Shown piece after piece: positions 27,278-35,541 of a DNA stretch of 64,000 nt (position 1 is its first letter; each line of letters starts with the position of its first letter). The notes under the pieces were generated by a model that ran no database searches, had not been told where the DNA came from, and worked only from the letters and a program-made list of their open reading frames with translations. Made by a program: the position numbers and the translations under genes. The stretch is from Lachnospiraceae bacterium (GTDB lineage Bacteria; Bacillota; Clostridia; Lachnospirales; Lachnospiraceae), in contig JAFTWC010000017.1 of NCBI GenBank assembly GCA_017465475.1, positions 1-64,000 of the forward strand. The letters run 5' to 3'.

Positions 27278-27306
27278 AGTTTATCGCAAGTGCAAAGTCT
27301 AGTCAA
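27278..27306 (-). promoter_or_regulatory. promoter of the RM operon
   Basis: TTGACT (27301-27306) and TAAACT (27278-27283), 17-bp spacer, about 60 bp before the RM start codon. Confidence 0.6.
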
Positions 27307-27362
27307 TATCTATTATTATTAGCCTTTTAGATGAATAGCTTTTACAAAAGGGACAACATTCC

Positions 27363-27556
27363 TTCGGTTCCGCCCCTTTTCAAACACAAAAGGCAAGATG
27401 AACGCTTCATCCCCCTTTCTTAAACCAAAAAGTCAAGGTAGATAAAGTTATCCTTAGAGAACCATAAGGATAACTTTATCTACCTTGACTTGTATCTTTT
27501 AGTAACAACATGAAGCGTTGTCTTGCCTGATTATTTTAACAATCAGCGGAACCGAA
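27363..27556. repeat. 194-bp nested palindrome (multi-stem)
   Basis: Three nested paired zones. Outer arms of 11 bp are perfect (27363-27373 with 27546-27556). The middle arms pair GGCAAGA plus ACGCTTCAT (27392-27410) with ATGAAGCGT plus TCTTGCC (27510-27527). The apical stem of 26 bp is perfect (27431-27456 with 27465-27490) with an eight-base loop GAGAACCA. A further small hairpin CTGATT/AATCAG (27527-27532, 27541-27546) branches from the right side. It lies six bases after the pyrF stop and before the RM promoter. It could be a folded non-coding element, a strong transcription barrier, or a small palindromic mobile element. Confidence 0.85.
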
Positions 27557-27561
27557 CAATT

Positions 27562-28485
27562 TTACTTCTTTAATGCTCCGGCAATATCTTCTCTCATATC
27601 GATGACAGCCTGTCTGGATGCATCGGCAAAGTTTGCTTCGCCAAACTTTGCATAAGCCTCCTGCTTGTAAGCTGCGATAATACCACGGGAGGAGTTTACG
27701 ATAGCACCGAGACCGTCTTCATTGAAGTAATGAACCAGGTCTGCAGCCTTACCACCCTGTGCGCCGTAGCCCGGTACAAGAATGAAGCTCTTCGGCATAA
27801 TCTTACGAAGCACCTTACCCATCTCCGGATAGGTTGCGCCTACAACCGCACCGATGTTACTGTAGTCGCCGTCTATACAATCAGCACCCCACTCGGCTAC
27901 CTTTTCACCCACATACTCATATAACGGTCTGCCGTCAATTAAACGATCCTGGAACTCGCCGCTGGACGGATTACTGGTCTTAACCAAGATAAATAAGCCC
28001 TTATTTTCTTCCTTACAAATCTTTACGAACGGATTCACGCCGTCGCTTCCCAAATACGGATTTACCGTAACGAAATCCTCATCAAACGGATAGTAGCTCT
28101 TGCTTCCTACCGCCACTTTACCGAGATGTCCTACCGCATAAGCTTCGGAAGTGGAACCGATGTCACCGCGCTTAATATCGCCGATTACCACAAGGCCCTT
28201 CTCCTTACAATACTCTACTGTCTTCTTAAATGCGATGAGACCCGGAATACCAAACTGCTCATACATTGCCACCTGCGGCTTTACTGCCGGAATCAAATCA
28301 TACGTAGCATCCACAATGGCTTTGTTGAACTGCCAGATTGCTTCCGCTGCACCTTCTAACGTCTCGCCAAACTCTGCAAATGCCTTTTCCTTTACCTGAT
28401 TCGGTACGTAGGAAAGCATCGGGTCAAGGCCCACAACAATCGGTGCATTTGTCTTCTGAATCTTCGTAATAAGCTCTTTTACCAT
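27562..28485 (-). CDS. pyrF: orotidine 5'-phosphate decarboxylase (type 2)
   Basis: Last step of UMP synthesis. Motifs: VGLDPML near the start, catalytic D-x-K-x-x-D in IGDIKRGDIGSTSEAYA, LVKTSNPSSGEFQD, and ILVPGYGAQGG near the phosphate site. The length of 307 aa fits the longer type 2 enzyme. The start at 28485 follows GGAGAATACT; a longer frame exists to 28590 but has no SD and overlaps the promoter. The large nested palindrome is directly downstream. Confidence 0.94.
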   Translation of the reverse strand: MVKELITKIQKTNAPIVVGLDPMLSYVPNQVKEKAFAEFGETLEGAAEAIWQFNKAIVDATYDLIPAVKPQVAMYEQFGIPGLIAFKKTVEYCKEKGLVVIGDIKRGDIGSTSEAYAVGHLGKVAVGSKSYYPFDEDFVTVNPYLGSDGVNPFVKICKEENKGLFILVKTSNPSSGEFQDRLIDGRPLYEYVGEKVAEWGADCIDGDYSNIGAVVGATYPEMGKVLRKIMPKSFILVPGYGAQGGKAADLVHYFNEDGLGAIVNSSRGIIAAYKQEAYAKFGEANFADASRQAVIDMREDIAGALKK

Positions 28486-28541
28486 AGTATTCTCCGTTTC
28501 CTTGCCTCTTGGGCAAACAGTATTGGTTTTCTTTTCCGTAC

Positions 28542-28570
28542 ATTGTAGCATAGACTTTCTTTCCGTGCAA
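28542..28570 (-). promoter_or_regulatory. promoter of pyrF
   Basis: TTGCAC (28565-28570) and TACAAT (28542-28547) with a 17-bp spacer and an extended TGC before the -10. It lies about 57 bp from the start codon, leaving room for a short leader. Confidence 0.65.
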
Positions 28571-28653
28571 GTCAAAAACGTTTCTTTCACTCAAAGAATT
28601 TCAATAACTTGATTCTTCCACTGCAACAAATCGCTCCAAACAGCATCCTCAAC

Positions 28654-29697
28654 TCAACCGTTTCGCGAACACATACGATATGCTTTATCTTCCTCCATCA
28701 TCTGAAGCATAATATCAACAAAGTATGGATCAAACTGTGTTCCGCTTCCTTGACGAAGCTCTTCTTTTACTACTTCCTGTGGCATGACATCCCGGTAACT
28801 TCGCTTGGATGTCATGGCGTCGTAGGCGTCCGAAACTCCGATAATTCTGGCAATCTCCGGTATCTCCTTCCCCTTTAAACCATCCGGATATCCTGTTCCG
28901 TCATACAACTCGTGGTGCCAATGTGCTCCTACCGCCAGACCCGGAATCTCTGTCATGGTTCCTAAAATGTCCGCCCCGATTTTTGCATGATCTTTCATAA
29001 TGATATATTCCTGATCAGTTAAGCCTGTTTTTTTATTAATAATCTCATTGGGAATTCCGATTTTTCCGATATCATGAAGCAATCCGATATAATAAATATC
29101 TTCCTGCTCCTGTAAACTTTTCCCCGCACGCTTTGCAATTTGTCTGGCGTATTCCGCTACCCGTACCGAGTGACCGTTTGTATACTTATCTTTGGCATCG
29201 ATGGTTTCCGCCAAAGTTAACATAATCTGCAACGATAAGCGCTCTACTTTTTTTCTTCGTTTTTCCGCTTTATTCGTTTGCCTGGAAACCTCCAGTTCCA
29301 AATTTTTCTTCAAATGTTCAAGCTCGATAAGCCTACGGATACGATGTAACACGATTTCTTCTACCAGCGGTTTTCTGATAAACTCCGAAACGCCCTCTCG
29401 AAGTCCTCTGATTTCGCCGTCAATATCTTCTTCTGTAGTTAAAAAGACCACAGGAATCTCTGCCGTACACGGATTTTTCTTTACCCAATGTAAGACCTCA
29501 AAGCAGTCTATTTCCGTCATTTTCATACCTACCAACACCAAATCCGGTGTCTGTTTTTCAAAATACTTTATGACTTCCCGCAGAGAAGAAATACTGTCCA
29601 CATAGTAGTAAGGTTCTAAAATTTCCTTTGCCACCTGTACCTGCCAGTCATCTTCTTCTACAATCAGAATGGTTGCCGTCTCTTTGTTCACCGTCAC
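28654..29697 (-). CDS. receiver-HD-GYP protein, likely c-di-GMP phosphodiesterase, degenerate receiver
   Basis: The C-terminal HD-GYP domain has H208-D209 in GLLHDIGKIG, HWHHELYDGTGYPDG (GYP at 269-271) and SKRSYRDVM, so hydrolysis of cyclic di-GMP (or a related dinucleotide) is expected. The N-terminal receiver keeps the acidic pocket (VEEDD) and Lys109, but the phosphoacceptor position reads PDLVLVGMKM, with Gly57 in place of Asp. A coiled-coil links the domains. Control is therefore probably not by phosphorylation (inference). It lies between pyrC and pyrF on the same strand. Confidence 0.9.
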   Translation of the reverse strand: MTVNKETATILIVEEDDWQVQVAKEILEPYYYVDSISSLREVIKYFEKQTPDLVLVGMKMTEIDCFEVLHWVKKNPCTAEIPVVFLTTEEDIDGEIRGLREGVSEFIRKPLVEEIVLHRIRRLIELEHLKKNLELEVSRQTNKAEKRRKKVERLSLQIMLTLAETIDAKDKYTNGHSVRVAEYARQIAKRAGKSLQEQEDIYYIGLLHDIGKIGIPNEIINKKTGLTDQEYIIMKDHAKIGADILGTMTEIPGLAVGAHWHHELYDGTGYPDGLKGKEIPEIARIIGVSDAYDAMTSKRSYRDVMPQEVVKEELRQGSGTQFDPYFVDIMLQMMEEDKAYRMCSRNG

Positions 29698-29738
29698 GCC
29701 TCCTTTCGAGTTCTCCGCCCCTATTTCACCATATGCCT

Positions 29739-31028
29739 TTATCGTTCGTACGTGACAGTACCCTCACAAAGTGTCATATATACTTTTCCCTTAACCTTCT
29801 TTCCTCCAAACGGAGTGTTCTTTCCCTTGGAGAAAAACTCATCCGGATTTATCACATATTCTTCCTCCGGTGCCACAATGGCAATGTCTGCAGAGTATCC
29901 TTCTGCCAAACCACCGAACTCTGTTTCTCTTCCCAACACCTTCGCCGGGTTGTAACTCATACATTTTGCAAGCTGCATCGGTGTCATACCGTGTTCTTTT
30001 ACAAGAACCGTATTACTTAATGCGTATGCAGTTTCCGAGCCCACAATGCCAAACGGAGAGCCTACCATAGAACCGCTTTTTTCTTCTGCGGAATGAGGTG
30101 CATGGTCTGTGGAAATCACCTCCATGGTTCCGTCCAAAAGACCGGAGATTAATGCAGTCACATCCTCTTTCCCGCGAAGCGGCGGATTCATCTTAAACAT
30201 GGAAAGATCTGCCGTAATCTCTTCATCACTCATAGCAAAATGATGCGGGCACACTTCTGCCGTTACATCAATTCCCTTTTCTTTTGCAAACCGCACAAAA
30301 TCAACACTATACTTGGTAGAACAATGGCACAGATGAAGCTTTGCACCTGTTTCTTCCGCAAGTAAAATGTCTCTCATGGTAATAATATCTTCCACTGCAT
30401 TGGTAATGCCCGGGAGCCCCAACTCCTCTGCACGTTTTCCGGCATTCATCACACCGCCCCGCACAAGGGAAATCTCCTCACAATGCGCAAACACAGGAAG
30501 TCCCGCTTCCTTGGCACACTTCATTCCTTCCGCATACACCACCGGGTTCATAACTGACTTTCCGTCCTCGGATACCGCTGCCGCTCCGGCTTTTGCCATA
30601 GCTTTTATATCGGAAAGCTCTGTTCCTCCCTGTCCTATCGTCACGGCGCCTACCGGAAGTACACGCACTTTTCCCGCCTCTTTTGCCTTAGCAAGTACCG
30701 TCTGTACCACCTCGGCACAATCCGTTACCGGTTTTGTATTCGGCATCGGACACACCGTGGTATAGCCTCCTGCCGCCGCAGCCGCAGAACCCGTGGCAAT
30801 GGTCTCTTTATACTCAAGTCCCGGCTCTCTGTAATGTACATGTAAGTCAATAAATCCCGGAAGAACCTGCTTTCCCGTAGCATCCACTACCCGGTCAGCC
30901 TTTGCTTCTTCCGCAGAAATCTTCTCCGCCACACGAACAATTTTCTTACCGTCCGTTAATATATCAAAATTTCCTTCCCGCTCACTTGCCGGGTCAATTA
31001 CATATCCGTTCTGAATCAAAATTCTCAT
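29739..31028 (-). CDS. pyrC: dihydroorotase
   Basis: Third step of pyrimidine synthesis. Zinc-binding DLHVHYREPG (HxH), LHLCHCSTKYSV, VCPHHFAMSDEEI and catalytic STDHAPHSAEEK are all present. 429 aa from MRILIQNGYVIDP is typical of the class I (type 1) enzyme; the frame is open to 31073 without an SD. The bases upstream of the chosen ATG are only weakly SD-like (AAAGGGCG). Neighbours: REC-HD-GYP downstream, a TruA-like gene upstream. Confidence 0.95.
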   Translation of the reverse strand: MRILIQNGYVIDPASEREGNFDILTDGKKIVRVAEKISAEEAKADRVVDATGKQVLPGFIDLHVHYREPGLEYKETIATGSAAAAAGGYTTVCPMPNTKPVTDCAEVVQTVLAKAKEAGKVRVLPVGAVTIGQGGTELSDIKAMAKAGAAAVSEDGKSVMNPVVYAEGMKCAKEAGLPVFAHCEEISLVRGGVMNAGKRAEELGLPGITNAVEDIITMRDILLAEETGAKLHLCHCSTKYSVDFVRFAKEKGIDVTAEVCPHHFAMSDEEITADLSMFKMNPPLRGKEDVTALISGLLDGTMEVISTDHAPHSAEEKSGSMVGSPFGIVGSETAYALSNTVLVKEHGMTPMQLAKCMSYNPAKVLGRETEFGGLAEGYSADIAIVAPEEEYVINPDEFFSKGKNTPFGGKKVKGKVYMTLCEGTVTYER

Positions 31029-31103
31029 ATTCCGTTCGCCCTTTCTCTTCGTCTGCCATCGGCCTCTTCTCATGCTCCCACTGCATACGTTCTTTATTTC
31101 CTG

Positions 31104-31877
31104 TTATTTCTCTATTCCGTCATATTTCACTTCTGACAAAAACAATCCCCTTGCTTCTATGGTTTCCCCCGCAGCGCTTCTGTCTCCGCTTTCCAGTAAC
31201 TTCCGTATCGCTTCCGGTTCCATCTCCCCTTTTCCCACCGCCAGCAACGTACCCACTAAAATACGTACCATATGGGGCCAAAAATCATCTGCCGCAAAGG
31301 TAAATAAAATCTCACAGTCATCACCGTATATGGTAATATCCTTCATAATACGCACCGTGGATTTTTTCATCTTCCGGTTATCGGAAAACGCTTTAAAATC
31401 ATGTCCGCCCAAAAGATATTCCGCAGCTTTTTTCATTCGCTCTATATCCGGACGCTTAAAACAATAGTAATTGTACTTACGTTCAAATACCGACGGTACC
31501 TCTCCCACCGTCACCTTATATTCATAAACGAATTCCTTCGCCAAATAAGATGCATGGAAACGGTCCGGAACTTCTTCTGCCTCCAATACCGCAATATCCA
31601 TCGGCAAGTAACGGTTTAAATACTGCTTTATTTCCGTTACACTCTTTGTTGTTTCGGTATGAAAATTTGCAATCTGACCGTATGCATGAGCGCCCGGTTC
31701 GGTACGAGCCGCTCCGATAACCTCCACAGGCGTTCCTTCCATTTTTTCCAAAACTTCTTCTAACTTACCCTGTATGGTTACCATACGTTCTTTTCCGGCC
31801 ATTTTCTGCCATCCGGCATATCTGGACCCGTCATATTCCAGTAACAGCTTAATATTTCTCCTACGCTCTTGTTGCAT
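31104..31877 (-). CDS. truA: TruA-like tRNA pseudouridine synthase with Glu at the catalytic Asp position
   Basis: TruA family enzymes convert U38-U40 of the tRNA anticodon arm to pseudouridine. The family frame is clear: LLLEYDGSRYAGWQ, GAARTEPGAHAYGQIANFHT, LPMDIAVLEAEEVPDRFHA and FTFAADDFWPHMVRILVGTLL. The invariant catalytic RTDxG motif reads RTEPG, so residue 60 is Glu, not Asp. Glu is not known to replace Asp in active pseudouridine synthases, so activity is uncertain. It may be a diverged paralog, with a canonical truA elsewhere in the genome. Confidence 0.85.
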   Translation of the reverse strand: MQQERRRNIKLLLEYDGSRYAGWQKMAGKERMVTIQGKLEEVLEKMEGTPVEVIGAARTEPGAHAYGQIANFHTETTKSVTEIKQYLNRYLPMDIAVLEAEEVPDRFHASYLAKEFVYEYKVTVGEVPSVFERKYNYYCFKRPDIERMKKAAEYLLGGHDFKAFSDNRKMKKSTVRIMKDITIYGDDCEILFTFAADDFWPHMVRILVGTLLAVGKGEMEPEAIRKLLESGDRSAAGETIEARGLFLSEVKYDGIEK

Positions 31878-31887
31878 TCCATTCTCC

Positions 31888-32883
31888 TTATTCGTTAAAA
31901 TACTCTTGTATCCCCTGCAGCATCCCTTGTACTAAAAGAGCCTGATACGTTTCATCGAGTAAATTCTTCTCTTCTTCTGCATTGGTCATAAATCCGGCCT
32001 CCACTAAAATCACCGGCATCTTTGCCCAGTTGGTTCCGCTCAAATCATCCCGTTTTATAATACCTCTCTTTTTCGCCCCTGTGATATCACACATGGCATC
32101 CAGTACATTCTGTGCCAATCGCTTACTATCCGGCGAAAGCTCCGGAATATACGGATTTTGATCCGACGGATACAAGACAGAAATCCCGTGAGCTGCCGCA
32201 TTTTCCGCTCCGTCGGCATGAATACGGATAAAAATGTCTGCCTCTGCTTCATTGGCAATCTCCGCTCGTTCTATATTACTGATATTTACGTCAGCGGTTT
32301 CTCTTGTCAATATTACTTCAAAGCCTTCTTTTTCCAATGCTTCTTTTAATTTTAAAGAAAGTTCCAACGTAAACTCATGCTCCGGCACTTTCGTGGTGGC
32401 TCCCTGAGTTCCTGAGGAAACCTTCGTCTTCAACTCCGATGCACCCGGTCCCACCGGTTCTTTCTCGTAATTTCCCTTCTTCTGATGTCCCGGATCAATA
32501 GCGATTTTCTTTCTCGAGGATACTTCCGGTGCCTTCGTCGGTACAGGCGTCGCAGTCGGTTCCGGTGTCACGCTTGGCGTAGGTGTTACCGTCGGTTCCG
32601 GTGTGGCGGTCGGCTCCGGCGTTGCAGTCGGTTCCGACGTCTCAATCGGTTCCGGTGTAGCAGTCGGCTTCAGTGTTACTGCTGAATCCGGATTTTTTGT
32701 CACCTCCGGCGTGATACTTACTTCCGGTACCTCTGTCTCCATAATCTCTTCCGAATGAGGCTTTGTTTCCCCGCTCTTCGTACCGGACATTTGTATTCCG
32801 AATTTCTCTCCATATCTTACAACAAGCAACAGGCAAATCACTAACGTCATTGCAAGAAGTCCAAAAAACACCTTTTTCTTCAT
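31888..32883 (-). CDS. membrane-anchored N-acetylmuramoyl-L-alanine amidase (Amidase_3)
   Basis: Cell-wall hydrolase cutting the sugar-peptide bond of peptidoglycan. An N-terminal hydrophobic anchor (FFGLLAMTLVICLLLVVRYG) is followed by about 60 residues of PT/TP/PE repeats as an extracellular spacer, then an Amidase_3 domain. Zinc ligands are visible: IDPGHQ, a Glu in PEHEF, and IRIHAD; the catalytic Glu is in PVILVEAGFMTN. The ATG at 32883 follows GGAGGAGAAGG. The stop is 10 bp from the truA-like gene. The promoter for thiT lies divergently upstream. Confidence 0.9.
   Translation of the reverse strand: MKKKVFFGLLAMTLVICLLLVVRYGEKFGIQMSGTKSGETKPHSEEIMETEVPEVSITPEVTKNPDSAVTLKPTATPEPIETSEPTATPEPTATPEPTVTPTPSVTPEPTATPVPTKAPEVSSRKKIAIDPGHQKKGNYEKEPVGPGASELKTKVSSGTQGATTKVPEHEFTLELSLKLKEALEKEGFEVILTRETADVNISNIERAEIANEAEADIFIRIHADGAENAAAHGISVLYPSDQNPYIPELSPDSKRLAQNVLDAMCDITGAKKRGIIKRDDLSGTNWAKMPVILVEAGFMTNAEEEKNLLDETYQALLVQGMLQGIQEYFNE
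32530..32690 (-). repeat. tandem degenerate repeat encoding PT-ATPE units in the amidase linker
   Basis: About eight imperfect 18-bp units with the core GTCGGTTCCGGTGT (as read on the plus strand) encode TPEPTA-like repeats. Similar Thr/Pro linkers occur in the secreted xylanase (about 41840-41950) and the HtrA-like protein. The repeat is slippage-prone. Confidence 0.7.
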
Positions 32884-32953
32884 TTCCTTCTCCTCCACCA
32901 TCCCTCATTTTATCATAAAGTATACAGAAACACAATAAAACTTTTTCTTCCTA

Positions 32954-32982
32954 TTGACAAATAGTAGCAAAATCGATATACT
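32954..32982 (+). promoter_or_regulatory. promoter of thiT
   Basis: TTGACA (32954-32959) and TATACT (32977-32982) with a 17-bp spacer, placed about 23 bp before the TPP riboswitch. Confidence 0.85.
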
Positions 32983-33004
32983 CTGCTGTGTAAAATTAAT
33001 TTTT

Positions 33005-33090
33005 TGCTAGGGGAGCCCTTTGCTGAGAGACAGTTTCGACTGTTGACCCTCATAACTTGATCCGGTTAATTCCGGCGTAAGGAAGCAGAC
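33005..33090 (+). promoter_or_regulatory. TPP (thiamine pyrophosphate) riboswitch
   Basis: THI-box hallmarks in order: a paired GGGGAGCCC start, TGCTGAGAGAC, ACCCTCATAACTTGATCCGG and GGCGTAAGGAAGC. These are the pyrimidine-binding and pyrophosphate-binding halves of the aptamer. It lies directly upstream of a thiamine transporter gene, so TPP should shut off thiT expression. Confidence 0.95.
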
Positions 33091-33112
33091 CATATACTAT
33101 TTATGGTTTTTT
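33089..33112 (+). terminator. riboswitch-controlled terminator
   Basis: Hairpin ACCATA-TACTATT-TATGGT followed by six T, starting at the last bases of the aptamer. A typical expression platform for transcriptional control. Confidence 0.75.
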
Positions 33113-33118
33113 CAGGCC

Positions 33119-33142
33119 CCTCCTAAGCAGTGCGCAAGGAGG
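33119..33142 (+). promoter_or_regulatory. SD-sequestering hairpin before thiT
   Basis: CCTCCT (33119-33124) can pair with AGGAGG (33137-33142), which is the thiT ribosome binding site. It suggests a second, translational layer of control after the terminator. Confidence 0.6.
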
Positions 33143-33149
33143 ATTTTTT

Positions 33150-33830
33150 ATGTTTATCGACTTTTTCAAAGAAGACGGCTACGCCGTTCTCACCACTGCC
33201 GGGTACATTGCCTGTGCAGTCGCTGTCTTACTGATTGTGGTTCTTGCCACTCTTTTTTCCAAACCAAAAGAAACCTCAAAGCCCCACTGGAAGGCGAAAA
33301 AGCTGGTTTTCTCTTCCGTTTGTCTGGCACTGGCTTTTATCCTTTCCTATTTACAGCCCTATAAACTGCCTTGGGGTGGTTCCGTCACCTTATTCAGCAT
33401 GCTGTTTGTATGTCTTATCGGAAACTGGTACGGTCTGCGTACCGGCCTTACCGTAGCTTTTACTTACAGCATCCTACAGTTTTTACAAGGCGGCGGAACT
33501 TACATATTAACTCCTCTTCAGGTTTGCTGTGATTACTTTTTTGCCTTTACCGCCCTTGGCTTTTCGGGAGTTTTTGCAGGCAAGAAAAACGGTCTGATCA
33601 AAGGCTATCTTCTCGGCATTTTTTTACGGGGTGCCTTCCATGCCATCGGAGGATACCTCTACTGGATGGACTATATGCCGGATAATTTCCCGAAGTCCCT
33701 GGCTGCCATTTACCCGATTGTCTATAACTATTCCTACATTCTGATTGAAGGTGTGGTAACCGTACTGATTCTGTGCATTCCTGCGGTAAAGAGTACCTTG
33801 AACCGGGTAAAACAAATGACGGTGGAATAA
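33150..33830 (+). CDS. thiT: ECF-type thiamine transporter substrate-binding component ThiT
   Basis: S-component of an energy-coupling-factor transporter that binds thiamine with high affinity in the membrane. About six hydrophobic helices. Characteristic motifs: ALAFILSYLQPYKLPWGGSVTLFSML, GLRTGLTVAFTYSILQFLQGG, LDY-type CCDYFFAFTALGFSGVF, and FHAIGGYLYWMDY, which carry conserved aromatic thiamine-contacting residues. 226 aa. The TPP riboswitch upstream supports the substrate. The shared ECF energizing module genes are not in this window. Confidence 0.95.
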   Translation: MFIDFFKEDGYAVLTTAGYIACAVAVLLIVVLATLFSKPKETSKPHWKAKKLVFSSVCLALAFILSYLQPYKLPWGGSVTLFSMLFVCLIGNWYGLRTGLTVAFTYSILQFLQGGGTYILTPLQVCCDYFFAFTALGFSGVFAGKKNGLIKGYLLGIFLRGAFHAIGGYLYWMDYMPDNFPKSLAAIYPIVYNYSYILIEGVVTVLILCIPAVKSTLNRVKQMTVE

Positions 33831-33884
33831 TAATCAACAGTAAGTTTGTCACACAACAAGTGATGAAACAAAAACATAAGGTGA

Positions 33885-33940
33885 TGCTGCTGATTCAGTA
33901 AAAAATTACTTTTTACGAATAAAAACTGTAGTCAGCAGCA
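33885..33940 (+). terminator. probable terminator after thiT
   Basis: Stem TGCTGCTGA (33885-33893) with TCAGCAGCA (33932-33940), A/T-rich interior and a T-rich tail TTCTTTTGGGTCATTTTTTT. Confidence 0.65.
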
Positions 33941-33949
33941 GCATTCTTT

Positions 33950-34290
33950 TGGGTCATTTTTTTGATTTCCAAGCCATCTGCCCCAACACTACATTCCATT
34001 CTATCATTTTCAATATGATTTCATCTAATTTTCAAGCCTCTGCCTACTGCTTTTTCTCAGATTCATCTATAAAGCTATATTTGAGAAACCTTTTGTTTCT
34101 TTCTTGGGTACAAACAAAGAAAATGACCCTTTCTGAGAAAATCTACTGTCAAAAACTTCAAAACAGCCTCCACCTTAACAATTTAACTATACATTTTGGG
34201 TCAAAACGAATAGAAATATGATTTTTGAGAAACATTACTTCATATTGGAGTGTGTACGCATTTCTTTTTGTGCTCCGTGCAGATAAAACA
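33950..34290. other. AT-rich gene-free stretch
   Basis: No supported gene. A 90-codon plus-strand frame (33949-34221) has no SD, no family features and an odd composition, and lies downstream of the thiT terminator. I see no RNA gene, repeat or promoter with confidence here. Confidence 0.5.
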
Positions 34291-34296
34291 AGGAAA

Positions 34297-34334
34297 CTGT
34301 CGTATTTACGATACGCAGACCATAAATACGACAG
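34297..34334 (-). terminator. terminator hairpin of the SPFH/zinc-ribbon operon
   Basis: Perfect 12-bp stem CTGTCGTATTTA/TAAATACGACAG with a 14-base loop, followed on the minus strand by TTTCCTTGTTTT. It lies about 60 bp after the zinc-ribbon gene stop. Confidence 0.7.
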
Positions 34335-34391
34335 CCATTTTACCCATACTCTGAACCAGGAAAAGTGATTGCTCTTAGCAATACAACTTAC

Positions 34392-35510
34392 TTATAGATT
34401 TGAAACAAACCACAATGCTCCCAATAACAGCAACGCTCCCAGCACTGTAATAACTACCTTTAACGGAGATACCGGAATCTTACCGGATACTCTTCCGGTT
34501 TGACCGTTTACCATGAAACGATATATTTTTTCTTTATATTTAAAACAAGCCATCCATACCGGTAAAAGCAAATATTTATACTTGATTCCGGTATAGCTTG
34601 TGCGAATGTGCAACCCTCGTACCACATCCGCATGATGCTCCGTTCTTATCTTTCTTGAAATATTACTTCGAAGTCTTACGGAAATCAATGACTTTGCCGT
34701 TTCCCACGCATCCTTCAATCCTACGGAATATCGTTCGGAGGCAAATCCGGCTACATATTCCGGCTTATAGCTTTTGTTATCCGCCGTATCAAACGGCTGA
34801 ATTCCGTTTAACATGGACTGTTCGTGTCTTGTAGTTCCGCTCACAGCCTGGTCATCAATAAATTCCTCGTAGGTTCCGCTGCAACGATACCAATCTGTCA
34901 CCGTTACCGTTTCGCCCTTGGAATTACGCTTTCTCCGATGCTTTCCGTATTGAGCGGAATAGGTTGTGGTGGTCTGGGTATCAAAGGTCCAATACGGAAG
35001 ATAGATTCCCTTAAAATCCTTCGGTTTCGCCGTCTGTTTTGCTTCCTTAGGACAAAACCAACGCTTCTTTATCCAATTCTTAAACTTTTCTGCCGCCTGC
35101 TTTGCGTCCAGCTTAAACACACACACGCCACCCGGTGCTAAAGTGTTTTCCGCCTGAGCCTCCATTACCTGATTGGAACCGCAATACGGACACTCTCCCG
35201 CCGTTTCCAGTGCATCATACACCATTTCACCGCCACAGGCTTTACAAAGTACCATTTTCTTTTCTACACCCCAGTTACAGTTTCCGGTCTGTTCCGCCTC
35301 AAAAAAATCCAGTTCCTCTGCACTGGTTTCTTCTTCGTCTTCTTCTAAGATTTCTTCCACATGGTCACAATACGGACAATGCAGTTTTCCCACCGTCGGA
35401 TCAAAATCCATTACGCCGCCGCAACACGGACACTTTTCATCCGTTTCTTTTTTTGTATCCACCACTGCCGGTTCCTGATACAACGCTTCGTTTCCCTGAC
35501 CGTTCTCCAT
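34392..35510 (-). CDS. zinc-ribbon protein with C-terminal membrane helix (YdjG-like)
   Basis: 372 aa. Two zinc ribbons lie near the N-terminus (CPCCGG with CPYCDH, and CKACGG with CPYCGS), separated by an acidic stretch (EEDEEETSAEELDFFE). A long mixed domain with KGIYLPYWTFDTQTTTTYSA follows, then a single C-terminal membrane helix (VVITVLGALLLLGALWF). Adjacent to an SPFH protein it resembles the Bacillus YdjG-YdjI arrangement that works with PspA at stressed membranes; this parallel is inference. The ATG at 35510 follows GGAAGGA; a longer frame to 35678 overlaps the SPFH gene and is rejected. Confidence 0.8.
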   Translation of the reverse strand: MENGQGNEALYQEPAVVDTKKETDEKCPCCGGVMDFDPTVGKLHCPYCDHVEEILEEDEEETSAEELDFFEAEQTGNCNWGVEKKMVLCKACGGEMVYDALETAGECPYCGSNQVMEAQAENTLAPGGVCVFKLDAKQAAEKFKNWIKKRWFCPKEAKQTAKPKDFKGIYLPYWTFDTQTTTTYSAQYGKHRRKRNSKGETVTVTDWYRCSGTYEEFIDDQAVSGTTRHEQSMLNGIQPFDTADNKSYKPEYVAGFASERYSVGLKDAWETAKSLISVRLRSNISRKIRTEHHADVVRGLHIRTSYTGIKYKYLLLPVWMACFKYKEKIYRFMVNGQTGRVSGKIPVSPLKVVITVLGALLLLGALWFVSNL

Positions 35511-35541
35511 TCTTCCTTCCCCCTCTGTATATAATAGGAAA

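Noticed and set aside
32530..32690. Tandem repeats in the amidase gene as a possible CRISPR or satellite
   Set aside because: In-frame 18-bp units encoding a Thr/Pro linker within an intact gene.
33949..34221. 90-codon plus-strand open frame after thiT
   Set aside because: No SD, follows a terminator, odd composition and no recognisable motif.
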